Shown: in pieces, positions 11,110 through 20,783 of the stretch
How the letters are laid out: each line of letters begins with the position of its first letter
Numbering within the stretch: the stretch's first letter is position 1
Assembly (NCBI RefSeq): GCF_029894125.1
Contig: NZ_JARXYZ010000005.1
Coordinates: 248,001 to 312,000 of the forward strand
From: Kitasatospora sp. MAA19
Lineage (GTDB): Bacteria > Actinomycetota > Actinomycetes > Streptomycetales > Streptomycetaceae
Direction of reading: 5' to 3'
DNA length: 64,000 nt
Made by a program: the position numbers and the translations under genes
Notes under the pieces: generated by a model
The model's database searches: none
The model's input: only the letters and a program-made list of their open reading frames with translations
What the model was told of the DNA's origin: nothing

Positions 11110-12507
11110 TCACTTCCTCCCGAGCAGCAGGCGGGCCTCGCCCACCGTGATGACCGAACCGGTGACCAGCACGCCGGCGCCGCCGAGGTCGCCCTCCTCC
11201 TCGGCGAGGGTGACGGCGGCGGCGATGGCGTCGTCGAGCCGGGGCTCGACCTGGACGCGGTCCCCGCCGAAGATCTCGACGGCCAGCGCCGCCAACGCGT
11301 CGACGTCCATCGCGCGGTGGGTGGTGTTCTGGGTGATGACGACCTCGGCGAGGATCGGCTCGAAGGCCTCCAGCACGCCGGCCACGTCCTTGTCGCCGGA
11401 GGTGCCGATCACGCCGACCAGCCGGGTGAAGCCGAAGGACTCGCCGAGGGCGGCGACGGTGGCGCGGGCGCCGTGCGGGTTGTGCGCGGCGTCCAGGATG
11501 ATCGTGGGGCTGCGGCGGACGACCTCCAGGCGACCGGGCGAGGAGACACCGGAGAAGGCCTGGCGGACCTTGTCCACGTCGAGCTGCCCGCCGCGGGCGC
11601 CGCCGACGCCGAAGAAGGCCTCGACCGCGGCCAGCGCCAGCGCCGCGTTCTGCGCCTGGTGCTCGCCGTGCAGCGGGATGAAGACGTCCTCGTACTCCTC
11701 GCCGCCGAGGCCACGCAGCGTCACCAGCTGGCCGCCGACGCCGAGCTCACGGCGGATCACGCCGAACTCCATGCCCTCGCGGGCCACTGTGGCGTCCACC
11801 TCGACGGCGCGCCGCAGGATGTTCTGGGCGGCGTCCAGCTGCTGCTGGGCGACGACGGCCACCGAGCCGGGCTTGATGATCCCGGACTTCTCGACCGCGA
11901 TCTCGCCGGTGGTCTCGCCGAGCTTGTCGGTGTGGTCCAGCCCGATCGGGGTGATCACGGCGACGGCGGCGTCGATGACGTTGGTGGCGTCCCAGGAGCC
12001 GCCCATGCCGACCTCGACCACGGCGACGTCCACGGGGGCGTCGGCGAAGGCGGCGTAGGCCATGCCGGTCAGCACCTCGAAGAAGGACATCGGCACCGGC
12101 TGCTGGGCGTCGACCATCCGCACGTACGGCTCGATGTCGTTGTAGACCTCGACGAAGCGCTCGGGGGTGATCGGGGCGCCGTCCAGGCTGATCCGCTCGG
12201 TGACGCTCTCCACGTGCGGGCTGGTGTAGCGGCCGGTACGCAGTTCGAAGGCGTTGAGCAGCTGCTCGATCATCCGGGCGGTGGAGGTCTTGCCGTTGGT
12301 CCCGGTGATGTGGATGGAGGGGAAGGACCGCTGGGGCTGCCCCAGGATGTCCATCAGCGCCTCGATCCGGTCGAGCGAGGGCTCCAGCTTGTTCTCCGGC
12401 CAGCGCTTGGAGAGCTCCACTTCGACGTCGCGCAGGGCGTCGCCGGTGTCGCCGTCGGCGGGGCGGAGGGTGTACGGGTTCGGGTCGGCCTTGTCGCTCA
12501 CGACCAC
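11110..12507 (-). CDS. folC: Bifunctional folylpolyglutamate synthase/dihydrofolate synthase
   Basis: A 465-residue Mur-ligase-like enzyme that makes dihydrofolate from dihydropteroate and glutamate and then adds glutamates to folates. The P-loop appears in HITGTNGKTSTARM, and the ligase motifs HTDKLGETTGEIAVEK and LDAAHNPHGA are intact. The start is either GTG 12507 or the in-frame GTG at 12501 (reading SDKADPN). No strong ribosome-binding sequence decides between them. It precedes the DUF4233 gene and ndk. In typical streptomycetes valS lies next upstream, whereas here five kilobases intervene. Confidence 0.95.
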   Translation of the reverse strand: MVVSDKADPNPYTLRPADGDTGDALRDVEVELSKRWPENKLEPSLDRIEALMDILGQPQRSFPSIHITGTNGKTSTARMIEQLLNAFELRTGRYTSPHVESVTERISLDGAPITPERFVEVYNDIEPYVRMVDAQQPVPMSFFEVLTGMAYAAFADAPVDVAVVEVGMGGSWDATNVIDAAVAVITPIGLDHTDKLGETTGEIAVEKSGIIKPGSVAVVAQQQLDAAQNILRRAVEVDATVAREGMEFGVIRRELGVGGQLVTLRGLGGEEYEDVFIPLHGEHQAQNAALALAAVEAFFGVGGARGGQLDVDKVRQAFSGVSSPGRLEVVRRSPTIILDAAHNPHGARATVAALGESFGFTRLVGVIGTSGDKDVAGVLEAFEPILAEVVITQNTTHRAMDVDALAALAVEIFGGDRVQVEPRLDDAIAAAVTLAEEEGDLGGAGVLVTGSVITVGEARLLLGRK

Positions 12508-12675
12508 AGTCTACGGAGCGTTGGCGGGCCGCCCTCACGGGGTGAGAACGGCCACTTTGGGCAGACTTTCCAGTTTGCCCGCTTTACTATTGATTTAGCG
12601 ATTTTGAACCGCAATGAAGCATCGATTCGCACCCCCTGGAGCCGCACCGCCTTTGATCACGAGGAGAACCACGCC

Positions 12676-14109
12676 ATGCCCGACGTTCTGCACGAGTGGA
12701 TCGTGCTCCGCCAGGACGGCATCGTCTGGTTCGCCGGACTGGTCTCGCTGGCACTCGTCGGCTACATGGCCTTCGTCTTCGGACGCTTCCTCGTCTACTG
12801 GGCCGGCTCCCGGCACGCCTTCAAGCACAACCGGCCCGCCGAGCCCGGCGACCCGACCGCCTTCCGGTGGCACCTGGTCATCCCCTGCCGCGACGAGGAG
12901 GCCGTGGTCACCCAGACCCTGGCCGGCCTGCGCGAGAGCGCGCCCGAGGCCCACCTGTGGGTGATCGACGACGACAGCGAGGACGCCACCCGCGACCTCG
13001 TGCTCGCCGCCGCGGCCCACGACGACCGCGTCCACCTCGTCCAGCGCCGCCGCCCGCACGCCCGGATCGGCAAGGGCGCCGCCCTCAACGCCGCCTACCG
13101 CGAGATCTCCGCCTGGCTGCCCGAGGACACCGACCGCTCGCGCGTGGTGATCGGCGTGGTCGACGCCGACGGACGGCTCGACCCCGGCACCCTCGCCCAG
13201 GTCTGCAACGACAAGGCGCTCGCCCGCCCCGACACCGGCGCCGTCCAGATCGGCGTCCGGATGCGCAACGCCGACGACGAACTCCCGCTGCCCGGCCGCG
13301 GCCGCGCCGCCAACGCGCTCGCCCGCGCCCTGGTCCGGATGCAGGACGTCGAGTTCCAGGCCAACAACGCCGGCATGCAGCTGCTGCGCCGCCGCACCGG
13401 CAGCGTCGGACTCGGCGGGAACGGCCAGTTCGTCCGCCTCACCGCCCTCGACTCGCTCACCGCCGAGGAGGGCCGGGCCGGGCGCCCCTGGCCCGAGCGC
13501 GCCCTGCTGGAGGACTACGAGTCCGGCCTCGACCTGCGCCTGGCCGGCTGGCGGCTCACCCACGTCGCCGAGACCCAGGTCTCCCAGGAGGGCCTGATCT
13601 CACTGCGCCGCTTCCTCACCCAGCGCACCCGCTGGGCCCAGGGCAACATGCAGTGCCTGCGCTACACCGGCCGGGTGCTGCGCTCCCCCTACTACACCTG
13701 GGCCGGCAAGGCCGAGGTGCTCTACACCTTCCTGCAGCCGGTCGTCTGCGTGCTGCTGGTCCTGCTGACCCCGCTCTCGATCGGGATCACGGCGGCCGGC
13801 CTGGTGCTCTTCCCCGCGGAGACCGCCGACTTCCAGCTCCGGTTCGGGCCGTACATGCTGCTCGCCTTCGCGATCGCCACCGTGCCGATGGTGCTCTGGG
13901 GCTTCGCCTACCGCCGGCTCGCCCACCCCGACCGCCGCCGGCTCACCGGACTGCTCTGGGGCGTCCTGGTCTGGCTCTACGCCTACCACCTCTTCGTGGT
14001 CGCCGCCCGGGCCGCCGCCCGGATCGTGCTCGGCCGCAACGGCTGGGCCAAGACCCGGCGCAACGCCGAGAAGACCGCCCTCGGCGCCCCCACCGCGCTC
14101 GAGTCCTGA
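12676..14109 (+). CDS. Membrane-bound family-2 processive glycosyltransferase
   Basis: A 477-residue protein starting at ATG 12676, with GAGGAG at 12661-12666. One N-terminal helix (about 16-42) is followed by a GT-A domain and three C-terminal helices. The signatures are Asp98-Asp-Asp100, the metal-binding Asp163-Ala-Asp165, Glu279-Asp280 and Gln316-Arg-Thr-Arg-Trp320 (QxxRW). This is the pattern of polymerising synthases such as cellulose, chitin, hyaluronan and poly-GlcNAc synthases. The sugar is not given by the sequence. The epimerase 50 bp downstream suggests a GlcNAc/ManNAc-derived surface polymer. An AT-richer stretch at 12575-12625 probably holds the promoter. Confidence 0.85.
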   Translation: MPDVLHEWIVLRQDGIVWFAGLVSLALVGYMAFVFGRFLVYWAGSRHAFKHNRPAEPGDPTAFRWHLVIPCRDEEAVVTQTLAGLRESAPEAHLWVIDDDSEDATRDLVLAAAAHDDRVHLVQRRRPHARIGKGAALNAAYREISAWLPEDTDRSRVVIGVVDADGRLDPGTLAQVCNDKALARPDTGAVQIGVRMRNADDELPLPGRGRAANALARALVRMQDVEFQANNAGMQLLRRRTGSVGLGGNGQFVRLTALDSLTAEEGRAGRPWPERALLEDYESGLDLRLAGWRLTHVAETQVSQEGLISLRRFLTQRTRWAQGNMQCLRYTGRVLRSPYYTWAGKAEVLYTFLQPVVCVLLVLLTPLSIGITAAGLVLFPAETADFQLRFGPYMLLAFAIATVPMVLWGFAYRRLAHPDRRRLTGLLWGVLVWLYAYHLFVVAARAAARIVLGRNGWAKTRRNAEKTALGAPTALES

Positions 14110-14159
14110 GCCCCCACCGCCCCTGCGTCCTGAGCCGCCCCACCCCTCGGAGCCTCCCC

Positions 14160-15320
14160 ATGAGCATGCGCCTTCCCCCCGCCAGCGTAGCCGTCGTCCT
14201 CGGCACCCGCCCCGAGCTGGTCAAGCTCGCCCCGCTGATCCACGAACTCGGCGACGCCACCCGGCTGGTACACACCGGCCAGCACTGGGACGAGGCGATG
14301 TCCGGCCGCTTCCTGCGCGACCTCGACCTGCCCCGCCCGGAGCTGCTCACCGGTGTCGGCGGCCGCCCCCGGGCCGGCCAGATCGCCCAGTCCCTCGGCC
14401 AGCTGGACGCCGCCTTCACCGAGGACCGCCCCGCCGCCGTGGTCGTCCAGGGCGACACCAACGCCACCCTCGCCGGGGCGCTGGCCGCCAACGCCCGCGA
14501 GATCCCGCTGGTGCACGTCGAGGCCGGGCTGCGCAGCTTCGACCGGGCGATGCCCGAGGAGCACAACCGGGTGATGGTCGACCACGTCTCCGACCTGCTC
14601 TGCGCCGCCACCGGGGACAACGTCGCCAACCTGCGCGCCGAGGCCCTCGCCGAGGAGCGGATCGCGCTCACCGGCAACACCGTCGTCGAGGTGGTCCGCC
14701 GTCAACTGCCGACCGGGGCGGCCCGCGCCACGCTGCTCGCCGCGCACGGGCTGAGCCCGGACGGCTACGTCCTGGCCACCGTGCACCGCCCGGAGAACAC
14801 CGACACCGCCGAGGCGCTCGGCTCCGTGCTGGCCGAGCTGGACCGGATCGCCCGGGCCGGCACCCCGGTGCTGTTCCCGATGCACCCGCGCACCCGGGCC
14901 GCCGTCGAGCGCTTCGGGCTGGACGCCCTGCTGGAGCGCCTGTCCGTCACCGGACCGGTCGGGTACGCCGACTTCCTGGGCCTGGCGAGCCACGCCGCGC
15001 TGCTGGTCTCCGACTCCGGAGGAGTGCAGGAGGAGTGCACCGTGCTCGGCCGCCCGCTGCTGGTGGTGCGCCGCTCCACCGAGCGCCCGGAGGCCGTCGC
15101 GGCGGGCTTCGCCGCGCTGGTGGGCCCCGGCGAGGAGCTGGGCGAGCTGGCCCGGACCTGGCTGGCCGACACCCCCGAGCGGCTCGCCCGGCTCGCGGCC
15201 ACTCCGAGCCCGTACGGCGACGGCCTGGCCTCGGCCCGGATCGCCGCGCTGACCGCCGCGATCGCCGAACCGGCCGAGGCCGGCGCGGTCGACGCCGAGG
15301 CGCGGCCGCTGGCCGCCTAG
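14160..15320 (+). CDS. wecB: UDP-N-acetylglucosamine 2-epimerase (non-hydrolysing)
   Basis: A 386-residue enzyme interconverting UDP-GlcNAc and UDP-ManNAc. Family landmarks in order are GTRPE (15-19), QGDTN (97-101), HVEAGLRS (from 119), PEEHNR (132-137) and SDSGGVQEE. The start ATG 14160 follows GGAG at 14149-14152; a second in-frame ATG lies at 14166. It is 50 bp after the glycosyltransferase with no terminator between, so the two form an operon. UDP-ManNAc could feed teichoic- or teichuronic-type polymers or the polymer made by the neighbour. A 9-bp inverted repeat ends the unit. Confidence 0.93.
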   Translation: MSMRLPPASVAVVLGTRPELVKLAPLIHELGDATRLVHTGQHWDEAMSGRFLRDLDLPRPELLTGVGGRPRAGQIAQSLGQLDAAFTEDRPAAVVVQGDTNATLAGALAANAREIPLVHVEAGLRSFDRAMPEEHNRVMVDHVSDLLCAATGDNVANLRAEALAEERIALTGNTVVEVVRRQLPTGAARATLLAAHGLSPDGYVLATVHRPENTDTAEALGSVLAELDRIARAGTPVLFPMHPRTRAAVERFGLDALLERLSVTGPVGYADFLGLASHAALLVSDSGGVQEECTVLGRPLLVVRRSTERPEAVAAGFAALVGPGEELGELARTWLADTPERLARLAATPSPYGDGLASARIAALTAAIAEPAEAGAVDAEARPLAA

Positions 15321-15363
15321 GTCTGACCATTCCCGCCGAGCGCGCGACGCGAACGGTCAGACC
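15320..15363 (+). terminator. Inverted repeat after wecB
   Basis: GGTCTGACC (15320-15328) and GGTCAGACC (15355-15363) are complementary across a 26-base loop, starting at the last base of the wecB stop codon. The long loop makes it a modest terminator candidate. Confidence 0.4.
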
Positions 15364-15396
15364 CGCCCTGGGCCCCGGCGCCCTCTTGACAGCCGG

Positions 15397-15412
15397 ATTG
15401 GTCTACTCCACC
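15397..15412 (+). promoter_or_regulatory. DasR-type operator (dre) before chitinase gene
   Basis: ATTGGTCTACTCCACC matches the published DasR consensus ACTGGTCTAGACCACT at 12 of 16 positions, including the GGTCTA half and the CCAC half. A TTGACA box at 15386-15391 lies directly upstream, so the operator covers the -10 region of the likely promoter. DasR is the GlcNAc-responsive GntR repressor that controls chitinases in streptomycetes. Confidence 0.7.
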
Positions 15413-15549
15413 TTGTGAGGCAAGTCTCCTTTCCCAACAGGGACTTGAGTTGTCGGTAGCTCCCGCACGCGCACCATCGACACCCCGGACGGCGCTCCAC
15501 CCCCACCACCCGGGCGCGCCGCCGGGCCTCCCCCACAGGAGATGGAGTC

Positions 15550-17088
15550 ATGCCACCTGCCCGACACCGGCGCCCGCGCGCCGTCCACACCCTGCTCGCC
15601 GGGGCCGGCGCCGTCGCCCTGGGCCTGAGCGGGCTCGTCCTCGCCACCGGCCCCGGCGCCCAGGCCGCCGACCCCGACCTGATCACCAACGGCGGCTTCG
15701 AGACCGGCACCCTGTCCGGCTGGTCCTGCGGCAACGGCGCCGTCCAGAGTGCGACGGTGCACTCCGGCGGCTACGCCCTGCAGTCCACCCCGGGCGCGGG
15801 CGACACCGGCGAGTGCACCCAGACCGTCGCCGTGAAGCCCTCCTCGGCATACACGCTGAGCTCCTGGATCCAGGGCTCGTACGTCTACCTCGGCGCCCGC
15901 GGCACCGGGGGCACCGACCCGGGCACCTGGACGAACTCCGCCGGCTGGAGCCAGTTGAGCACCACGTTCACCACCGGCCCGGGCACCAGCAGCGTCACCG
16001 TCTACCTGCACGGCTGGTACGGCCAGCCCGCCTTCCTCGCCGACGACGTCTCGCTGATCGGCCCGGGCGGTCCGCAGCCCTCCCAGAGCCCGACCGCCAC
16101 GACCTCCCCGAGCCCGAGCCCGACGGCCACCGACACCGGCGGCCCCTCCCCCACCGGCAGCCCGACCGCCACCTCGACCGGCAGGCCGCCCGGCCTGCCC
16201 AAGCACATCCTGACCGGCTACTGGCAGAACTTCGACAACGGCGCCACCGTCCAGCGGATCAGCGACGTCCCGGCCGCCTACGACGTCATCGCGGTCTCCT
16301 TCGCGGACGCCACCAGCACGCCGGGCGGGCTGAGCTTCACCCTGGACCCGGCCCTGTCCTCCCGCCTCGGCGGCTACACCGACGCCCAGTTCAAGGCCGA
16401 CATCGCGGCCAAGCGGGCGGCCGGCAAGAAGGTGGTGCTCTCGGTCGGCGGGCAGAACGGCACGGTGTCGGTGAGCGATCCGACCTCCGCGGCCAACTTC
16501 GCGAACACCGCCTGGTCGCTGATGCAGGGCTACGGCTTCGACGGCATCGACATCGACCTGGAGAACGGCGTCAACGCCACCTCCATGAGCCAGGCGCTGC
16601 ACTCGCTCGCCGCGAAGGCCGGCAACGGGTTCATCCTCACCATGGCGCCGCAGACCATCGACATGCAGTCGACCGGCATGGAGTACTTCAAGCTGGCGCT
16701 GAACGTGAAGGACATCCTCACCATCATCAACATGCAGTACTACAACTCCGGTGCGATGAACGGCTGCGACGGCAACGTCTACTCGCAGGGCACCGAGAAC
16801 TTCCTCACCGCACTGGCCTGCATCCAGCTCAAGGGCGGGCTGCGGCCCGACCAGGTCGGGCTCGGGGTGCCGGCCTCCACCAGCGCGGCGGGCGGCGGGT
16901 ACGTCAGCCCGAGCGTGGTCGACAACGCGCTGGACTGTCTGGCCGGCGGCACCAACTGCGGCAGCTACAAGCCCGACACCACCTGGCCGGGCATCGGCGG
17001 GGCGATGACCTGGTCGACCAACTGGGACGCCAAGGCGGGCAACCCGGTCGCGGGCACCATCGGCGCGCACCTGCACGCCATGCCGTGA
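15550..17088 (+). CDS. Secreted family-18 chitinase with N-terminal carbohydrate-binding module
   Basis: A 512-residue exoenzyme. Residues 1-38 form a twin-arginine-poor, Arg-rich signal peptide ending near GAQAA. A beta-sandwich carbohydrate-binding module (LITNGGFETG, about 40-175) is followed by a Pro/Ser/Thr linker (about 176-215) and the GH18 barrel. The catalytic motif DGIDIDLE spans 331-338, with Glu338 as acid/base and Asp336 and Asp334 as helpers. It hydrolyses chitin outside the cell. Regulation by DasR is suggested by the operator at 15397. The gene ends convergently with an unknown gene at a strong hairpin. Confidence 0.94.
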   Translation: MPPARHRRPRAVHTLLAGAGAVALGLSGLVLATGPGAQAADPDLITNGGFETGTLSGWSCGNGAVQSATVHSGGYALQSTPGAGDTGECTQTVAVKPSSAYTLSSWIQGSYVYLGARGTGGTDPGTWTNSAGWSQLSTTFTTGPGTSSVTVYLHGWYGQPAFLADDVSLIGPGGPQPSQSPTATTSPSPSPTATDTGGPSPTGSPTATSTGRPPGLPKHILTGYWQNFDNGATVQRISDVPAAYDVIAVSFADATSTPGGLSFTLDPALSSRLGGYTDAQFKADIAAKRAAGKKVVLSVGGQNGTVSVSDPTSAANFANTAWSLMQGYGFDGIDIDLENGVNATSMSQALHSLAAKAGNGFILTMAPQTIDMQSTGMEYFKLALNVKDILTIINMQYYNSGAMNGCDGNVYSQGTENFLTALACIQLKGGLRPDQVGLGVPASTSAAGGGYVSPSVVDNALDCLAGGTNCGSYKPDTTWPGIGGAMTWSTNWDAKAGNPVAGTIGAHLHAMP

Positions 17089-17099
17089 CGGCCCCCGCA

Positions 17100-17134
17100 G
17101 GCCCGGGACGGGGTCTCAGACCCCGCCCCGGGCC
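17100..17134. terminator. Bidirectional terminator after the chitinase gene
   Basis: GGCCCGGG and CCCGGGCC form the outer stem (17100-17107/17127-17134) and CGGGGTC pairs in the middle, with one mismatch. The hairpin contains the stop codon of the convergent gene (17116-17118), so it serves both genes. Confidence 0.75.
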
Positions 17135-17643
17135 TCCGGGACGTGCGCCCCGGGCCCGCCGTGGCGGCGGCGCAACTCGGCCGTGATCTCGGCCAGTTCG
17201 CCCTCGGGCAGCAGCGGCAGCATCATCGCGACGCCCTGCAGCAGACCGCCGAGCAGGAAGGTGGTGTCGGCGGTCGAGGCGACCAGGCCGCGCACCTCGG
17301 CCACCTCGCCGGCCGCCACCGCCTCGATCAGCAGGGCGGCGTTCGCGCTCTCCTCGTCCACCGCGACCGCGCCGCTGTCGGCCGGGGACCGGCGGGCCAT
17401 CGCCCGCAGCACCCGGTCGCCGACCTCGGGCGCGTACGCCTTGCGGACGGCCTCGGCGGCGATCCAGGCGAGCAGGGTGGTCACCTCTCGTTCGGCGTGC
17501 TCGGCGAGGAGCAGGTCCAGCTCGTGGTCGAACGCGAGCTGGTTGCCGTGCCGGAACGCCAACAGCAGGGTCGCCGCCCTGGCCTTGGCTTCCTCCACCG
17601 CCTCCGCAGGCAGTTCGTCGGCCAACTCCTCGGTCACCACCAC
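17116..17643 (-). CDS. Hypothetical alpha-helical protein
   Basis: I do not recognise this 175-residue protein. The start is a GTG (17641-17643) that follows a GGGAGGG box; two more in-frame GTG codons come next. It is acidic and Ala/Leu/Glu-rich, predicted mostly helical, with no signal peptide. Two moderately hydrophobic stretches (TTLLAWIAAEAV and FLLGGLLQGVAMMLPLL) are too short or polar to be sure membrane helices. It stands alone between the chitinase gene and valS, has normal codon bias and its stop lies within the shared terminator. Confidence 0.7.
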   Translation of the reverse strand: MVVTEELADELPAEAVEEAKARAATLLLAFRHGNQLAFDHELDLLLAEHAEREVTTLLAWIAAEAVRKAYAPEVGDRVLRAMARRSPADSGAVAVDEESANAALLIEAVAAGEVAEVRGLVASTADTTFLLGGLLQGVAMMLPLLPEGELAEITAELRRRHGGPGAHVPEARGGV

Positions 17644-17953
17644 GCCATGCCCTCCCGTCCGTCGGCTCAGCAGGAACGCTCAGCAGAAACACCTATCGGA
17701 AACTCCGTGCACACCGTACACATCCGACCTGCAAACTTCCGCGAAACCGCGCGGGCAAGACCGGAATGAATTCGGGCGGAATAAGACCTCACCCGGTCCA
17801 GGATGAATATTCGCCGGAAGGGAGCAATGTTTCTGGGCTATTAGGCGTAGTGCAATGAACACCCCGCCGCGCCCGGGCGGTGACATCCGGAAACGCCCGA
17901 GGGGCCGCACCCCGCGCGTCGCGGAGTGCGGCCCCTCGCGGGCCGGTGCGGGC
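17644..17953. other. Intergenic region, 310 bp
   Basis: It contains the valS terminator (17898-17938) and an AT-richer stretch (about 17690-17860) likely to carry the promoter of the leftward unknown gene. No gene or clear promoter pair is seen. Confidence 0.5.
17898..17938 (-). terminator. Terminator of valS
   Basis: CGAGGGGCCGCAC (17898-17910) pairs perfectly with GTGCGGCCCCTCG (17926-17938). An inner CCGCG/CGCGG stem (17912-17916/17920-17924) closes the hairpin. It begins 16 bp after the stop codon. Confidence 0.8.
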
Positions 17954-20593
17954 TCAGCCCTGCGGCAGCGCCGCGAGCTGGGCGGTGATCCGGGCGATGT
18001 CGACCTCGGCGGCCTCCTGGCGCGCCTTGATCTTGGCGACCACCTCGTCCGGCGCCTTGGCCAGGAAGGCCTCGTTGCCGAGCTTGGCGGTGGTCTGGGC
18101 CTTCTCCTTCTCGGCGGCCGCGAGGTCCTTGGCGAGGCGCTTGCGCTCCGCCGCGACGTCGATGGTGCCGGAGAGGTCCAGCGAAACGGTGGCGCCGGCG
18201 ACCGGCAGCGAGGCGGTGGCCGCGAAGCCCTCCTCGGGGACGGTCAGCTTCAGCAGCGAGCGGATCGCGTCCTCGTGGACGGCCAGCACGGTGCCGTCCA
18301 GCTCCAGCCGCGCCGGGACGCGCTGGCCCGGCTTGAGGCCCTGGCTCACGGCGAACCGGCGGACCTCGGTGACGACCTGCTGCAGCGTGGCGATCTCCGC
18401 CTCGGCCTCGGCGTCGCGGTAGCCGCCGTCCTTCGGCCAGTCGGCGATGACCAGCGACTCGGCGCCGGTCAGCGTGGTCCACAGCGTCTCGGTGACGAAC
18501 GGCACGATCGGGTGCAGCAACCGCAGCGTGACGTCCAGGACCTCGCCGAGCACCCGGCGCGCGGCGTCGGCCTGCGGGCCGCCCTTGGCCAGGGTGGTCT
18601 TGGAGAGCTCGACGTACCAGTCGAAGACCTCGTCCCAGGCGAAGTGGTACAGCGCCTCGGAGAGCTTGGAGAACTGGTAGTCCTCGTACAGCCCGTCCAC
18701 CTCGGCGACGGTGCTGTTCAGGCGCGAGAGGATCCAGCGGTCGGCCGGGGTCAGCTCCTCCGGCGCGGGCAGCGGGCCCTCGACGGTGGCGCCGTTCATC
18801 AGCGCGAAGCGGGTGGCGTTCCAGATCTTGTTGGCGAAGTTGCGGGCCGCCTGGACCCAGTCCTCGCCGATCGGCACGTCGACGCCCGGGTTGGCACCGC
18901 GCGCCAGCGTGAAGCGCAGCGCGTCGGAGCCGTACTTGTCCATCCAGTCCAGCGGGTTGACCACGTTGCCGAAGGACTTCGACATCTTCTTGCCGTTCTG
19001 GTCACGGACCATGCCGTGCAGCGCGATGGTGTGGAACGGCGGGGTGCCGTCCATCGCGTAGAGGCCGAACATCATCATCCGGGCGACCCAGAAGAACAGG
19101 ATGTCGTAGCCGGTGACCAGGACGGAGTTCGGGTAGAACTTCGCCAGGCTCTCGGTCTGCTCCGGCCAGCCGAGCGTGGAGAACGGCCACAGGCCGGAGG
19201 AGAACCAGGTGTCCAGGACGTCGCTGTCCTGGTGCCAGCCCTCGCCGGTGGGCGGCTGCTCGTCCGGGCCGACGCAGACGACCTCGCCGCCCGGGCCGTA
19301 CCAGACCGGGATGCGGTGGCCCCACCACAGCTGGCGCGAGATGCACCAGTCGTGCAGGTTGTCGACCCAGTCGAAGTAGCGCTTCTCCATCTCCTGCGGG
19401 TGGATCTTGACCCGGCCGTCGCGGACCGCGTCGCCGGCGGCCTGCGCGAGCGGGCCGACCTTGACCCACCACTGCATGGACAGCCGCGGCTCGATGGTGG
19501 TCTTGCAGCGCGAGCAGTGGCCGACGGAGTGCACGTACGGGCGCTTCTCGGCGACGATCCGGCCTTCGGCGCGCAGCGCGGCGACGATCGCCGAGCGGGC
19601 CTCCAGCCGGTCCAGGCCGAGGAACGGGCCGTGCACGGTGATGACCGCGCGCTCGTCCATGACGGCGATCGAGGGCAGGTCGTGCCGCTGGCCGATCTCG
19701 AAGTCGTTCGGGTCGTGCGCGGGCGTCACCTTGACGGCGCCGGTGCCGAACTCCGGGTCGACGTGGGCGTCGGCGACGACCGGGATCCGACGGCCGGTCA
19801 GCGGCAGCTCGATCTCGGTGCCGACCAGGTGCCGGTAGCGCTCGTCGTCCGGGTGGACGGCGACCGCGGTGTCGCCCAGCATCGTCTCGGCGCGGGTGGT
19901 GGCGACGACGATCGCGTTGTCGCCCTCGCCGTAGCGGATCGAGACCAGCTCGCCGTCGTCGTCCTGGTACTCCACCTCGATGTCCGAGATGGCGGTCAGG
20001 CAGCGCGGGCACCAGTTGATGATGCGCTCGGCGCGGTAGATCAGCTCGTCGTCGAAGAGCTTCTTGAAGATGGTCTGGACGGCCTGAGACAGGCCCTCGT
20101 CCATGGTGAAGCGCTCGCGGGACCAGTCCACGCCGTCGCCCAGGCGGCGCATCTGACCGGAGATCTGGCCGCCGGACTCCGCCTTCCACTTCCAGACGCG
20201 CTCGACGAAGGCCTCCCGGCCCAGGTCGTGGCGGGACTTGCCCTCCTTGGCGAGCTCGCGCTCGACCACGTTCTGGGTGGCGATGCCGGCGTGGTCCATG
20301 CCGGGCTGCCACAGCGCCTCGTAACCCTGCATCCGCTTGCGGCGGACCAGCGCGTCGATCAGCGTGTGCTCGAAGGCATGGCCCAGGTGCAGGCTGCCGG
20401 TGACGTTCGGCGGGGGGATGACGATGGTGAACGGGGGCTTGTCGCTCTTCGCGTCGGCGGTGAAGTAGCCACGCTCCACCCAGCGCTCGTACAGCTCGCC
20501 CTCTACGTCCGCGGGGGTGTAGGTCGTCGGGAGGGTCGCTGCTTCGTCCCCGGCAAAGGTGCTCACGGGGCGCTGGTTCGTCGTGTCGGTCAC
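17954..20593 (-). CDS. valS: Valyl-tRNA synthetase
   Basis: An 879-residue class I aminoacyl-tRNA synthetase. The HIGH motif is HLGH (69-72) in [11 protein letters not shown] and the KMSKS loop is at 536-540. The editing (CP1) domain lies between them, followed by the anticodon-binding domain and a C-terminal helical hairpin ([19 protein letters not shown]) typical of ValRS. The start is GTG 20591-20593; the longer open frame upstream lacks a ribosome site and homology. I see no T-box or leader structure upstream. Confidence 0.97.
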   Translation of the reverse strand: MTDTTNQRPVSTFAGDEAATLPTTYTPADVEGELYERWVERGYFTADAKSDKPPFTIVIPPPNVTGSLHLGHAFEHTLIDALVRRKRMQGYEALWQPGMDHAGIATQNVVERELAKEGKSRHDLGREAFVERVWKWKAESGGQISGQMRRLGDGVDWSRERFTMDEGLSQAVQTIFKKLFDDELIYRAERIINWCPRCLTAISDIEVEYQDDDGELVSIRYGEGDNAIVVATTRAETMLGDTAVAVHPDDERYRHLVGTEIELPLTGRRIPVVADAHVDPEFGTGAVKVTPAHDPNDFEIGQRHDLPSIAVMDERAVITVHGPFLGLDRLEARSAIVAALRAEGRIVAEKRPYVHSVGHCSRCKTTIEPRLSMQWWVKVGPLAQAAGDAVRDGRVKIHPQEMEKRYFDWVDNLHDWCISRQLWWGHRIPVWYGPGGEVVCVGPDEQPPTGEGWHQDSDVLDTWFSSGLWPFSTLGWPEQTESLAKFYPNSVLVTGYDILFFWVARMMMFGLYAMDGTPPFHTIALHGMVRDQNGKKMSKSFGNVVNPLDWMDKYGSDALRFTLARGANPGVDVPIGEDWVQAARNFANKIWNATRFALMNGATVEGPLPAPEELTPADRWILSRLNSTVAEVDGLYEDYQFSKLSEALYHFAWDEVFDWYVELSKTTLAKGGPQADAARRVLGEVLDVTLRLLHPIVPFVTETLWTTLTGAESLVIADWPKDGGYRDAEAEAEIATLQQVVTEVRRFAVSQGLKPGQRVPARLELDGTVLAVHEDAIRSLLKLTVPEEGFAATASLPVAGATVSLDLSGTIDVAAERKRLAKDLAAAEKEKAQTTAKLGNEAFLAKAPDEVVAKIKARQEAAEVDIARITAQLAALPQG

Positions 20594-20783
20594 GACGCAC
20601 AGTTTACGTAACCGTGGGCGCGTGTTACGAACCGCTTTCGCTCCGCGGACGCGCCCCGCCCGAACGGTTCGATTCCAGGCTCCGTACGGTACCGTTCCCG
20701 GGCACTCGTCCGGTCTCCGCGCGGGTGCGGAACACCTCAACACCACGACAGGCCGCGGGTGCGGCGGGGGAGCACGAACGCAG

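Noticed and set aside
10888..12660. Very long open frames opposite real genes, for example a plus-strand frame running through folC into the glycosyltransferase
   Set aside because: In DNA this G/C-rich, antisense frames stay open by codon bias. They lack ribosome sites and family motifs and lie opposite clear genes such as folC, mrdA and acnA.
15320..15363. GGTCTGACC after wecB as an additional DasR site
   Set aside because: It lacks the central bases of the 16-bp site; its pairing with GGTCAGACC downstream fits a hairpin better.
20594..20783. T-box or other leader regulation of valS
   Set aside because: No T-box bulge sequence or specifier hairpin is visible; two short palindromes (20661-20671, 20686-20695) are more likely operators or chance.
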